Positions 1 to 7,869 of a DNA stretch of 42,941 bases are shown here, in pieces. The notes below the pieces were generated by a model. The model ran no database searches and had not been told where the DNA came from. It was given only the letters and a program-made list of their open reading frames with translations. A program made the translations under genes and the position numbers. The stretch spans positions 1 to 42,941 of IMG/VR virus record IMGVR_UViG_3300024999_000190; one strand, written 5' to 3'. This DNA comes from a virus. The stretch's first letter is position 1. The number at the start of each line of letters is the position of its first letter.

Positions 1-35
1 GCAGATACTTAAAAGAATAAAAGGGGATTTATAAA

Positions 36-311
36 TTGAATAAGCAAGATACAATTAACAAAATGCAAGAATTAGTAGAAGGTAGCACAAAAAAAGAATG
101 TGAGAAATATCTAACTGCATTTCTCCAAGCAATGGAATATGCAATTGAAAATAAAGAGGAAATTAAACTTGCTGGATATTTTGGAATGAAATCAGTAGAA
201 CGTGCCAGTAGGACAGGCCGAAACCCACAAAATGGTGAAGTTATTCAAATTCCTACAAAAAATGCAATTAAAACAACTATTTATAAAACGCTTAAAGATT
301 TAGTTAAGTAA
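36..311 (+). CDS. HU/IHF-family DNA-binding protein
   Basis: A 91-residue protein of HU length. Residues about 60-67 read GRNPQNGE, the signature of the HU/IHF DNA-clamping arm, and are followed by the usual short C-terminal helix. HU proteins bind and bend DNA as dimers. A phage copy may compact phage DNA or assist packaging or late transcription. The start is TTG at 36, eight bases after an AAGGGGAT ribosome binding site. The 35 bases before it are closed in all three frames, so any upstream gene ends at the window edge. In SPbeta, as I recall it, an HU-like gene also heads the late region. Family assignment is firm; the role is inferred. Confidence 0.93.
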   Translation: MNKQDTINKMQELVEGSTKKECEKYLTAFLQAMEYAIENKEEIKLAGYFGMKSVERASRTGRNPQNGEVIQIPTKNAIKTTIYKTLKDLVK

Positions 312-360
312 ATTTTAACAATCGTATTAAAATAAAAATAAAAGGTGGAATAATTAAAAT

Positions 361-591
361 ATGGCACAAATTATTAATTCCTTCTGTGAATCATGTGTAA
401 AAGCTAGTGTATGTGAATGGTCTCAAAAATTATATAAACTCGAAGGAACAGAAAAGAAACCAGGAATTTTAGATATTAAGATTCATGGTTGTGGGCAATA
501 TTTGTCTTTAGATGGCGAGACAGAAGAATCACAAGAAGAAATTGAAGATGTAATTGACGAGGATGATATTGAAGATTCAGACGGAGAATAA
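361..591 (+). CDS. Small cysteine-rich protein with acidic tail
   Basis: A 76-residue protein with ATG 361 behind AAAGGTGG. The N-terminal half has cysteines in CxxC (CESC) and later C and CG positions, suggesting a small zinc-binding fold. The last 25 residues are almost entirely Glu and Asp with an EEIEDVIDEDD pattern. I do not recognise the family. It lies directly after the HU-like gene and is probably co-transcribed with it. An acidic tail could interact with a basic DNA-binding partner, but that is speculation. Confidence 0.8.
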   Translation: MAQIINSFCESCVKASVCEWSQKLYKLEGTEKKPGILDIKIHGCGQYLSLDGETEESQEEIEDVIDEDDIEDSDGE

Positions 592-787
592 TTATTTCAT
601 ATAAACCAATTAAATGAAATAACAACACTCTAAAATTAATCTTATTTCAATAATACAAATAAATATAAGTAACAACAGAAAATAAACTACTATATAAGTT
701 TGTAGTGATAACTTAAATAAAAACTACTTTACTTAAATTTATTTACTTAAACAATATTAAACCATTTTATTTATTAGAAAAACTTTG

Positions 788-863
788 GTAGGATTAGTTT
801 TGTTCATGGCGAAATCGAATGGATTATACTCCATTTCATATCGCACTAGTTTTAGATTCCTAC
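788..863 (+). promoter_or_regulatory. Structured leader RNA candidate in a 300-base gap
   Basis: The 592-894 gap has no credible gene. Its 3' part can fold: outer pair GTAGGA (788-793) with TCCTAC (858-863); inner stem GCGA (809-812) with TCGC (841-844); then AATGGA (818-823) with TCCATT (830-835) around a TTATAC loop, with a 5x5 internal loop. A TATAAT hexamer at 864-869 follows but has no convincing -35. The element sits just before the ribosome binding site (881-887) of the zinc-ribbon gene. It may be a regulatory leader or processing site. The rest of the gap (592-787) is A+T-rich with one inverted repeat (TTATTTCA/TGAAATAA) and nothing else I can support. Confidence 0.4.
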
Positions 864-894
864 TATAATATTCTCTATAAGGAGGATTAATTTA

Positions 895-1050
895 ATGGAA
901 GATACACCATGCCCTAAATGTGGAGATATTCGATTTTATTATAAATACATAAATTATAAAGAGATATTATTGTGTTCAAAATGCGGATATTATGATTATT
1001 TTGTATGTGAAGATGAATTGGGATTGTCGGATTTAGAAGATGATAAGTGA
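895..1050 (+). CDS. 51-residue zinc-ribbon protein
   Basis: A small gene with ATG 895 preceded by GGAGG at 881-885. The protein has two knuckles, CPKCG near residue 6 and CSKCG near residue 29, spaced as in a zinc ribbon, then an acidic tail (ELGLSDLEDDK). Such mini-proteins are common in phage late or early operons and usually bind nucleic acid or a host protein. The exact function is unknown. It follows a structured leader and precedes the metallophosphoesterase. Confidence 0.82.
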   Translation: MEDTPCPKCGDIRFYYKYINYKEILLCSKCGYYDYFVCEDELGLSDLEDDK

Positions 1051-1125
1051 TTGGTGAATAATAAATAAAATCCTTTGGTCGATAAGGATTATTAATTTGA
1101 AAATAAATATAGATTGAGGTTATTA

Positions 1126-2421
1126 ATGGATAGTAATCTAATTGATATTTGCTATAAAAAACATAAAAAACAAATTTCTACAAGTTGGGATGAACTTGCT
1201 AGATTATATTACTCACATAGTACAGGAGAAGGTCTTAGGAGTAAGTTTAAGAAATATAGGAAAGTAAATGATGTTAAAGATAAGAGTATTACTAAAGAAA
1301 AAACAGAAATTGATGATGGAGTAATAGATGCAACACATTTATACAAGTCAACGACAGAATTTAAAAGTAATGGAGAACAAATTTCAGATAAACTTTTGTC
1401 AATGAGTGAAAATGAATCAAAAGATCCTGATTTTATTCTTAAATCACATGGTTATGATTGTAAAACATTTGAATTAATTTCAGCAAAGAATAGTATTTGG
1501 AATATGAATACTAAAGAAGACGGAATTAAAACATTGTATGCTAGTAAAATTGCAGTTAAACCAAAAATAGAATTATTTGATGCAAATTGGATTAAATCAA
1601 CTTTAGAAGATTTAGACTTGGATAGTCCTGTGGTTGAACAAAAACCTTATAATATCAAAGGTAAAACTTTAGAAATTAATTTAGCAGATGTCCACATCGA
1701 TAAACTTTGTTGCGTTGACGAAACAAGAAATCAGTATTCAACTGAAATGGGTATCCAAAGATTATGGCAAGTAATTAATGATATTGTTGAAAAAGCAAAG
1801 CATTATAATATCAAGAAAATTATACTACCATTTGGGCAGGACGTAGCTAATATTGACAATATTTTTAATACTACAACAAAAGGTACTCCACAAGATACGG
1901 ATGTTAAATATGATGTATTATATAAGATTTTACTTAAAAACATAATCAAAATTGTTTACAGATTGACTGAAATTGCTCCAGTATCAGTAATATATGTTGG
2001 AGGAAATCACGATAAGATTACTTCTTTTACAATGACTGAAGCAATGTATTGGCATTTCTTAAATAATGATAATGTAGAAGTTGATTCTGTATTTAATAAT
2101 CGAAAATACATAATGATTGGTAAAAACTTACTAGGGTTCGCACATGGTGCAGATGAAAAGAAAAATATAGTCTATTGTATGCAAAATGACGTACCTGAAT
2201 TATGGGGAAAAGCAAAGTATAGAGAGTTTCATTTATCACATTTCCATAAGGAGAAAATGACAGATGAACAAAATGGTATTATTTTCAGATGGATTAGTGC
2301 AATAAGTGGAACGGATGCATGGACTTATAATAGTGGATATATTGGAAGTCAAAAGAAAGCACAGTCATTTATATGGGATGATGATAAGGGATTGGAAATT
2401 ATTATTAATAGTTATGTTTAA
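1126..2421 (+). CDS. Calcineurin-like metallophosphoesterase
   Basis: A 431-residue protein. Counting from ATG 1126, the C-terminal two thirds carry the metal-binding motifs of the SbcD/Mre11-type phosphoesterase fold: ADVH (D188, H190), a GQD motif near D239, GNHD (N294-D296), then HGAD and HLSHFH near the end. The first 180 residues are a separate, lysine-rich region of unknown fold. Family members hydrolyse phosphodiester bonds with two metal ions and often act as DNA nucleases. A phage role in DNA processing is likely but not shown. ATG 1126 fits the GAGG at 1116-1119 better than an upstream in-frame TTG at 1114. SPbeta has, as I recall, a comparable gene in this part of its late region. 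Confidence 0.88.
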   Translation: MDSNLIDICYKKHKKQISTSWDELARLYYSHSTGEGLRSKFKKYRKVNDVKDKSITKEKTEIDDGVIDATHLYKSTTEFKSNGEQISDKLLSMSENESKDPDFILKSHGYDCKTFELISAKNSIWNMNTKEDGIKTLYASKIAVKPKIELFDANWIKSTLEDLDLDSPVVEQKPYNIKGKTLEINLADVHIDKLCCVDETRNQYSTEMGIQRLWQVINDIVEKAKHYNIKKIILPFGQDVANIDNIFNTTTKGTPQDTDVKYDVLYKILLKNIIKIVYRLTEIAPVSVIYVGGNHDKITSFTMTEAMYWHFLNNDNVEVDSVFNNRKYIMIGKNLLGFAHGADEKKNIVYCMQNDVPELWGKAKYREFHLSHFHKEKMTDEQNGIIFRWISAISGTDAWTYNSGYIGSQKKAQSFIWDDDKGLEIIINSYV

Positions 2422-2463
2422 GTTAATAAGTTACTCCTTCAGACTGTTTTTCTGTGTGGAGTT

Positions 2464-2496
2464 GATGGTAGAGTATTTTTCTACCATCTTTTTTGT
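2464..2496 (+). terminator. Rho-independent terminator after the phosphoesterase gene
   Basis: Nine-base-pair stem GATGGTAGA (2464-2472) with TCTACCATC (2480-2488), seven-base loop, then a T-run. A weaker stem ACTCC/GGAGT lies just upstream. It separates the phosphoesterase gene from the GIY-YIG gene. Confidence 0.8.
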
Positions 2497-2521
2497 TTGT
2501 AAAAATAAAGGAGATGGGGAA

Positions 2522-3430
2522 GTGAAAAAAGAAAGGATTAGTGGCGTATATCATATCAAGAATTTAGTTAATGGAAAAGTTTATATAGGTAGCAGTATTG
2601 ATATTAATAAGAGATGGAAAGAACATATTAATTCATTGAGAATTTTTAAACATCACTCTTATAAATTACAAAGGGCTTGGGACAAACATGGTGAAGATAA
2701 TTTTAGTTTTGAAATTATAGAAATTTTTAATGGAGATATTGCTGAACTAAGGAAATTAGAACAATATTATTTAGATTTATACAACGCTTCTGATTTTTCT
2801 TTCGGGTATAATGTTAGCAGTAATACTTTTGGTCGTGGTGCACAACCTTCCACATATGAAGATATAATCAATGGCAAACTTATGATATCTAAAGAGCAGT
2901 TCGACCAAGTGATACATTACTTATGTAATTCTCGTATATCTATACCAGAGATTTCTAAGATTACTGGTGTACAGTATCGTTCAATTTATCAGATTTATTA
3001 TAAGGAGAATTATAAAAATATTGTAAAAGATATGAATTTTATACATCGTACAATCTCTGGTGAAGACAATCACAATAATAAACTAACAGAGGATTGGGTT
3101 ATAGAGATAATATCAATGTTGCTAAATAAAAACTATATGATTGATATAGCACGTAAATATAAAATATCTACTAATATAATTTGCGACATTTACTATCATA
3201 GAACATGGAAAGAATATACAAAAGACATTGTATTTCCTGAATACGAGAAGGCGTACAACACACCAACAAAACCAATTAGTCAATATGATTTAGAAGGTAA
3301 TTTTATTGCAAGTTTTGAATCTGCAAGAGAAGCAGAACGTGTAACTGGCATTGGTTATAAGATGATTTCTAGAGTATGTAAAGGTGAAAGACCTTATACT
3401 CATGGATTCATATGGAAATTTGCTAGTTGA
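2522..3430 (+). CDS. GIY-YIG homing endonuclease with NUMOD1 domain
   Basis: A 302-residue protein from GTG 2522, which follows GGAGATGGGG. The open frame extends upstream but only over a terminator. Residues 8-10 (GVY) and 21-23 (YIG) form the GIY-YIG core, with R31 and E80 in the positions of the catalytic Arg and Glu. The middle holds helix-turn-helix-like segments. The C-terminus, from about residue 258 (SQYDLEGNF... to HGFIWKF), is a NUMOD1 DNA-binding module. It is a free-standing gene inserted between the phosphoesterase and ClpP-like genes with its own upstream terminator. Such genes cut intron-less or gene-less alleles and spread by repair. Assignment is confident; the target site is unknown. 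Confidence 0.92.
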   Translation: MKKERISGVYHIKNLVNGKVYIGSSIDINKRWKEHINSLRIFKHHSYKLQRAWDKHGEDNFSFEIIEIFNGDIAELRKLEQYYLDLYNASDFSFGYNVSSNTFGRGAQPSTYEDIINGKLMISKEQFDQVIHYLCNSRISIPEISKITGVQYRSIYQIYYKENYKNIVKDMNFIHRTISGEDNHNNKLTEDWVIEIISMLLNKNYMIDIARKYKISTNIICDIYYHRTWKEYTKDIVFPEYEKAYNTPTKPISQYDLEGNFIASFESAREAERVTGIGYKMISRVCKGERPYTHGFIWKFAS

Positions 3431-3472
3431 AGTAATTAAAATAAAATAAATTGTCCGAAAGGTAATATACAT

Positions 3473-4051
3473 ATGGAAATTATTATGCCAGTGGATAAAG
3501 TTATAGAAGATATAGTATTAAGTAGTGCGTTGCGTGACAGAAAAATATATTTTTGTACAGATGTAACACGCGAAAGTGTTTTTAAGGTAATTCATTTATT
3601 GGATAGGTTAGTATATTTAGATAAAAAACAAGGAACGAAAGAAGATATTGAACTTGTTTTAGATTGCGAAGGTGGAATAATATATTTTGGACTCGCATTA
3701 GTTTCTAAAATATTACAACTTCGTGCAAATGGGTATCGTATAATCACGACTGTAAATTCAATAGAAATGAGCATGGGTTTTATGTTTGGGATAGTTGGAA
3801 GTTATCGTAGAGCATTGAAATACTCAACTTTGATGATTCACCAGCCAAGTTCAGCTACGTGGGGTAAATTACAAGACATGGAAGAAGATATTGATGAAAC
3901 TAACAGACTTTGGAAAATAATGAAAGAAATTATTATAGAATATACCGCAATTACCGATGAACAACTAGAAGACATAAAGAGAAGAAAACATGATTGGTAT
4001 TTAGATTCTAACTCAGCCTTAAGTCTGCGATGTATTGATGAAATTTTGTAA
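3473..4051 (+). CDS. ClpP-like serine protease
   Basis: A 192-residue protein with the ClpP/crotonase fold pattern. S100 lies in EMSMGF (ClpP nucleophile region), H123 in MIHQP, and D174 in KHDWYLD, matching the spacing of the ClpP catalytic triad. LDCEGG near residue 64 corresponds to the substrate-binding glycine turn. ATG 3473 follows AAAGG. ClpP-like phage proteins often mature the prohead, but this phage has a separate S78-like prohead protease (11295-12680), so this enzyme may act on another phage or host protein. Catalytic competence is inferred from the intact triad; substrate and ATPase partner are unknown. Confidence 0.85.
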   Translation: MEIIMPVDKVIEDIVLSSALRDRKIYFCTDVTRESVFKVIHLLDRLVYLDKKQGTKEDIELVLDCEGGIIYFGLALVSKILQLRANGYRIITTVNSIEMSMGFMFGIVGSYRRALKYSTLMIHQPSSATWGKLQDMEEDIDETNRLWKIMKEIIIEYTAITDEQLEDIKRRKHDWYLDSNSALSLRCIDEIL

Positions 4052-4077
4052 AATCTAAATAATAGGAGAAATAAAAT

Positions 4078-4494
4078 ATGTGCAATGATTGTAAAGATGC
4101 AATTAAGACAGAATTTAAATCAGAAGTCAAAGAAACGCCAAATGAAGTTAAAACTGAATTACAGGAATTGAAAATATCTTCATCTACAGATTCTACATCT
4201 GATTCAGAACAAATTTTCTACTGTGAACCATTTATTCTAGATACTGATAATTTAGAAGATGATAGTGTTCAACTTGATAAGGATGAATTTGTAAGAGGAT
4301 TAAAGGATGCTAGTCATGCGTGTGGTATGTACACAGCATTGATTAATAGTGGGTTTAGTGTAGAAGATGCAGTATCTTATGTATTTAATTTTATGAATGT
4401 TTCTCACAATATTGAGACTGCAAAAATTAATGCTAATAGCAGTATAGAAGTTTCTAAAAATGTTGCAATATCAAAAGAGAAAGATATGCTTTAA
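4078..4494 (+). CDS. Hypothetical acidic protein, 138 residues
   Basis: ATG 4078 follows AATAGGAG. The protein begins CNDCKD, continues through a Ser/Thr/Glu-rich linker (residues 20-50), and has a predicted helical domain at about 65-138 (DEFVRGLKDASHACGMYTAL onward). I do not recognise the family. It sits 26 bases after the ClpP-like gene and may be co-expressed with it. Confidence 0.75.
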   Translation: MCNDCKDAIKTEFKSEVKETPNEVKTELQELKISSSTDSTSDSEQIFYCEPFILDTDNLEDDSVQLDKDEFVRGLKDASHACGMYTALINSGFSVEDAVSYVFNFMNVSHNIETAKINANSSIEVSKNVAISKEKDML

Positions 4495-4569
4495 TTTAAT
4501 TATATACTTTAAACACAAATAATACAATCTAACAACAAAAATAAAATAATAAAGGTAGGAATTCACAAC

Positions 4570-5223
4570 ATGATTAACAAAAGTAAATATACACTTCTAC
4601 AAGTTGAAGATATTATAGATAATTACCTTCAAAATTCACAAAATTTTATGTTCGTATGCGATTTCGCAATGGCTCATTATATTTATGATTATATTCATAA
4701 CGATTATGGAATCGTTGCTGAATGTTTAGAATTGGCATCAGATGTTGATGAATATTATGTTTCTATGCAATTTTATGATGATGGAGACATGGTGTTGGTC
4801 TGTGAATTCGCTAAAGGTAATGATGGGACATATAAATATGACGAAGTGGATGATATTCATTATTTTGTGTTTTCCGATATGGCATTTGGAGATGTAAGGG
4901 AGTTTTTGTTGGGTAAGGGTGGTTTATTGTTTTGTGAGTTAGTTGGTGATGGATATGTTGAAGAAGAAGACTTGGATGATACGGATGAATTATTAGATGG
5001 TGAGGAGCATTATCAAGATTGTAAATGTTCGGATTGTACTAATAAATGCAAGCAAGATGAACTAGATGAATTATTTGGTCAGGCATTTCAAAAAATTATG
5101 GAAGCAGATAATTGTCCAAAATGTATTTTTGAATCAATGAGAGAATTTGGTTCAGGAATGATGGATTTTGGATGGAAAGAACATTGGGAGTATATTAATG
5201 AAATGAATAATAAGAGTGGTTAA
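4570..5223 (+). CDS. Hypothetical acidic protein with a cysteine cluster
   Basis: A 217-residue protein, ATG 4570 behind AAAGGTAGG. Residues 1-130 look like a compact alpha/beta domain rich in Asp and Tyr. A cysteine cluster near residues 150-160 (CKCSDCTNKC) suggests a metal knuckle, and another CPKC lies near residue 180. I do not recognise the family. The gene is followed at once by the terminator and leader of the next homing endonuclease cassette. Confidence 0.75.
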   Translation: MINKSKYTLLQVEDIIDNYLQNSQNFMFVCDFAMAHYIYDYIHNDYGIVAECLELASDVDEYYVSMQFYDDGDMVLVCEFAKGNDGTYKYDEVDDIHYFVFSDMAFGDVREFLLGKGGLLFCELVGDGYVEEEDLDDTDELLDGEEHYQDCKCSDCTNKCKQDELDELFGQAFQKIMEADNCPKCIFESMREFGSGMMDFGWKEHWEYINEMNNKSG

Positions 5224-5230
5224 TATATTT

Positions 5231-5380
5231 TTAACTCAGATAGTAGGCATCTAATTTTAGGTGTCTATTTTTGTGCGTTAAAACACAATTGGGATAGTGA
5301 ATAGCTACACGAAAAGGAGTTTGCCTTAACTCCCTTCCCACTTATTTTCTAGATGGAGACATTAGAAGGCGGTGTATTTT
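5231..5380 (+). repeat. Structured leader, copy 1 (shared with 25521-25649)
   Basis: This gap upstream of the HNH endonuclease gene matches the gap upstream of the gene at 25650 in order and in sequence. Both have an AGATAGTRGGCAT terminator stem, a TTTTGTGYGTYAAAACACA mini-hairpin, a TAGCTNCNCGAWAAG motif (here 5302-5316), and a further stem (here GGAGTT 5316-5321 with AACTCC 5328-5333), then a GAAGG(A)CGGTG stretch before the start. The two downstream proteins are not homologous along their length. The leader may be a control RNA or the mark of a shared insertion mechanism. Confidence 0.6.
5242..5273 (+). terminator. Rho-independent terminator at the head of an endonuclease cassette
   Basis: Stem GGCATCTAA (5246-5254) with TTAGGTGTC (5257-5265), flanked by ATAG/CTAT pairing, then TATTTTTG. 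It is almost the same as the terminator at 25531-25558. Confidence 0.72.
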
Positions 5381-6760
5381 ATGTTAATTAGTGAAACGGT
5401 AATGGTTAGATGGAATAGTTTCACAACGAAATGGTATTTAGAAAAAGGCTATCCTAAAATTAAACAAGGTGATTATTTTGAATGCAAAGTTGATGATTTA
5501 CCACCTGGATCAACCACTAAAGTATTAGTTGAATGTGATTATAAAAAAGACGGATGCAAAGGAATACATGAAAAACCATATAGACAATTCACAGAGGATA
5601 AAGAAAACGGTTTAGGAAATTGTTGCACTAATAAAAAATGTGGAGCATACAAAACTAAAGATATTTTAATGAATAAATATGGCGTAGATAATATTCAAAA
5701 ATTAGACAAGTATAAAATAGAATCACGGGAGAGACAACAAAGACCATTTATATTAATTACAGAATGTGCAAATAAAAAGAATTTAATTTTATTAACTACA
5801 GAAGATGAATATAATAATAGAGAATTTGATGATAGTAAAAGCAGAGTTAGATTTATTTGTAATAATCATTTAGAGCATGGCGAACAAGATACATCAACAG
5901 AAGTATTTTTAAAGAATAAAGGGTGTTGTTTTCATGGAAAATATGAACTGACTGCTGAATCTAATAGACTTGATGGAGAAATGGTATATCAAGCATTTAT
6001 AGACAAGGGGTTGTATCCTAAATTTACACCAGAAGAATATAAAAAGAATGACCAACCGTTACCTTTTATATGTCCTGATCATTTAGATAAAGACATTCAA
6101 TTTACAAGTTATAGCGTATTAAAATCTAGTCCTCATAAATGTTATTATTGTGGTAAAGAGTCTATGTCTGAACAATTACGGCATGAGCAATCTTTTGTTT
6201 TTAATTATTTTGAAAACAAAAAGTTAAGAGTTTGTAATGGTCAGATATATAAAAGTGCTAATACATATATTGATTTTGAATGCTATGTTCATTTAGGAAT
6301 AATTCAAAAATCAACATATCATGGGATAATGAATACTAAACAACCATGTGAATTATGCAGAGCAGAAGAAAGTTTAGCAAATTTAAATAGACGATTAAGA
6401 AGCAGTATAAATTCTTGGAGAAAACAAAGTGAATTAAATTGCAATAAAGAATGTATTTTTACAGGAAATAAACAATATGATATTCATCATCTTAAAGCTT
6501 TCAATGAAATAATAACTGAAGCGTTAGGTATATTGAATTATGAAATAAAACAAAAGTACAATGGTGATGAATTTATCAAGATAAGGGATAAAGTTATTGA
6601 GTTACATAATGCTTATCCCATCGGGATATGTATTTCCAATAATATTCATATGCTTTTCCATCAGTTATATTCTAAAAATGCTAGTATTGAAGATTTTTAT
6701 GAGTTTAAGTTAAGATATGAATTAGGAGAATTTAAAAGTATTTTAGAAGAAGTAAGTTAA
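5381..6760 (+). CDS. HNH homing endonuclease with shared N-terminal module
   Basis: A 459-residue protein from ATG 5381; a GTG at 5372 is in frame but lies inside the GGCGGTG stretch. The N-terminus (MLISETVMVRW) starts a roughly 90-residue module also found at 19126, 35024 and 39853. The centre has repeated Cys/His knuckles (CDYKKDGC, CCTNKKC, CYYCGKE). The C-terminus has an HNH pattern: CIFTG, DIHHL near residue 367, LHNAYPIGICIS, then IHMLFH. It is free-standing, between a hypothetical gene and the small terminase gene, and probably mobile. Nuclease class is confident; target unknown. Confidence 0.87.
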   Translation: MLISETVMVRWNSFTTKWYLEKGYPKIKQGDYFECKVDDLPPGSTTKVLVECDYKKDGCKGIHEKPYRQFTEDKENGLGNCCTNKKCGAYKTKDILMNKYGVDNIQKLDKYKIESRERQQRPFILITECANKKNLILLTTEDEYNNREFDDSKSRVRFICNNHLEHGEQDTSTEVFLKNKGCCFHGKYELTAESNRLDGEMVYQAFIDKGLYPKFTPEEYKKNDQPLPFICPDHLDKDIQFTSYSVLKSSPHKCYYCGKESMSEQLRHEQSFVFNYFENKKLRVCNGQIYKSANTYIDFECYVHLGIIQKSTYHGIMNTKQPCELCRAEESLANLNRRLRSSINSWRKQSELNCNKECIFTGNKQYDIHHLKAFNEIITEALGILNYEIKQKYNGDEFIKIRDKVIELHNAYPIGICISNNIHMLFHQLYSKNASIEDFYEFKLRYELGEFKSILEEVS

Positions 6761-6780
6761 TATAATAAGGGAGTGACTTT

Positions 6781-7869
6781 GTGGCAGGAAGACCTAAGAA
6801 AGTGGCATCTAATACCTTGCCACAAGTTAAAGAAGAAAAAATATTATATAAATGTGTTTGCTGTAGTAAAGAAAAACAAAAAGATAAAGATTTCTACAAA
6901 TCGAATTCTATCATCTTAAAGGGAAATGACCAAAGGATGGTAGTATGTAAACAATGTGTAATTGAGCTATATTCATTTTTAGTCAATAATTATGAGGACA
7001 CTAAAATTGCACTATACTTTTTATGTAGATTATTAGATGTGTATTTTGATTCAAATCTATATCCAAGTGTAGCACAACAAGCAGCAAATGGAAATACCAA
7101 TATAGCTGGTATATATTTTCAAAAAATTAATAGTCTTCCGCAATATAGTTCAAAAACATTTTTTGATTCTACTCTGATTGATGTAACAGGAGAAAAAAAT
7201 ATATTTGAAAGTGGAGAAAATGTTGAATGGACAGAAGAAGATAAACGCAACAAAGAAGATGTAATTCGCATGGTTGGATATGATCCTTTTGAAAATGAGA
7301 ATCCATTAGATCAAAAGGGATTATATAATTCTTTAGTTGATATGTTAGATGAATCAACTCTTGAAGATTCATTTAAATTGCCTATAGTAATAGAGATATC
7401 TAAGAGTTTTAATCAAATAGACAAAATTAATCAAGCTTTAGCATTAATGACTAGTGATATTGAATCTGTTCAGAGTCAAGTTGGTGGAATTAAATCATTA
7501 TTTGAGGCAAAAGATAAAATGTATCGTGCTATTCTTGCAATGGCAAAAGACAATGGTATTTCTGTCAATCATTCGAATAAAAAATCCAAAGGTGCAGGAA
7601 CGTTGTCGGGGATAATGAAACAGCTTCAAGAAAAGGGGTTTATGGAAGTTGAAGTTAATCTTTATGATATTGAAACTTGTAAAGGTATGATGCAAGTCGC
7701 AGATATGAGTAACGAAAGTATTAGAAGACAACTTCAATTTGATGAGAATGATTATAGTGCAATGATAAATGAACAACGAGAATTAATTGAAAAATTGGAT
7801 TCTAGAAATATTGAACTTGAAGAAGAATTAAGATTATTAAAAATAAAGTCAAATGCGGTGACACAATAA
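6781..7869 (+). CDS. Putative small terminase subunit
   Basis: A 362-residue protein, GTG 6781 behind GGGAGTG. It starts AGRPKKV, a typical opening of phage small terminases. Residues 25-59 hold CVCC and CKQC knuckles that could form a zinc finger. The centre is helical and residues 325-355 form a coiled coil (QRELIEKLDSRNIELEEELR). Its stop TAA shares a base with the ATG of the large terminase (TAATG), so the two are translationally coupled. Small subunits recognise the packaging site and regulate the large subunit. The call rests on position, opening motif and architecture. It is larger than most small terminases. Confidence 0.65.
   Translation: MAGRPKKVASNTLPQVKEEKILYKCVCCSKEKQKDKDFYKSNSIILKGNDQRMVVCKQCVIELYSFLVNNYEDTKIALYFLCRLLDVYFDSNLYPSVAQQAANGNTNIAGIYFQKINSLPQYSSKTFFDSTLIDVTGEKNIFESGENVEWTEEDKRNKEDVIRMVGYDPFENENPLDQKGLYNSLVDMLDESTLEDSFKLPIVIEISKSFNQIDKINQALALMTSDIESVQSQVGGIKSLFEAKDKMYRAILAMAKDNGISVNHSNKKSKGAGTLSGIMKQLQEKGFMEVEVNLYDIETCKGMMQVADMSNESIRRQLQFDENDYSAMINEQRELIEKLDSRNIELEEELRLLKIKSNAVTQ

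Noticed and set aside
5231-5380. Leader before endonuclease genes as an OMEGA/HEARO RNA or group I intron core
   Set aside because: The proteins are not IscB/IsrB-like, and no P7 (GACTA/TAGTC type) or other intron core pairing is present.
7498-7776. Minus-strand frames in the terminase and other structural genes
   Set aside because: They are shadows of well-supported genes and have no initiation signals.
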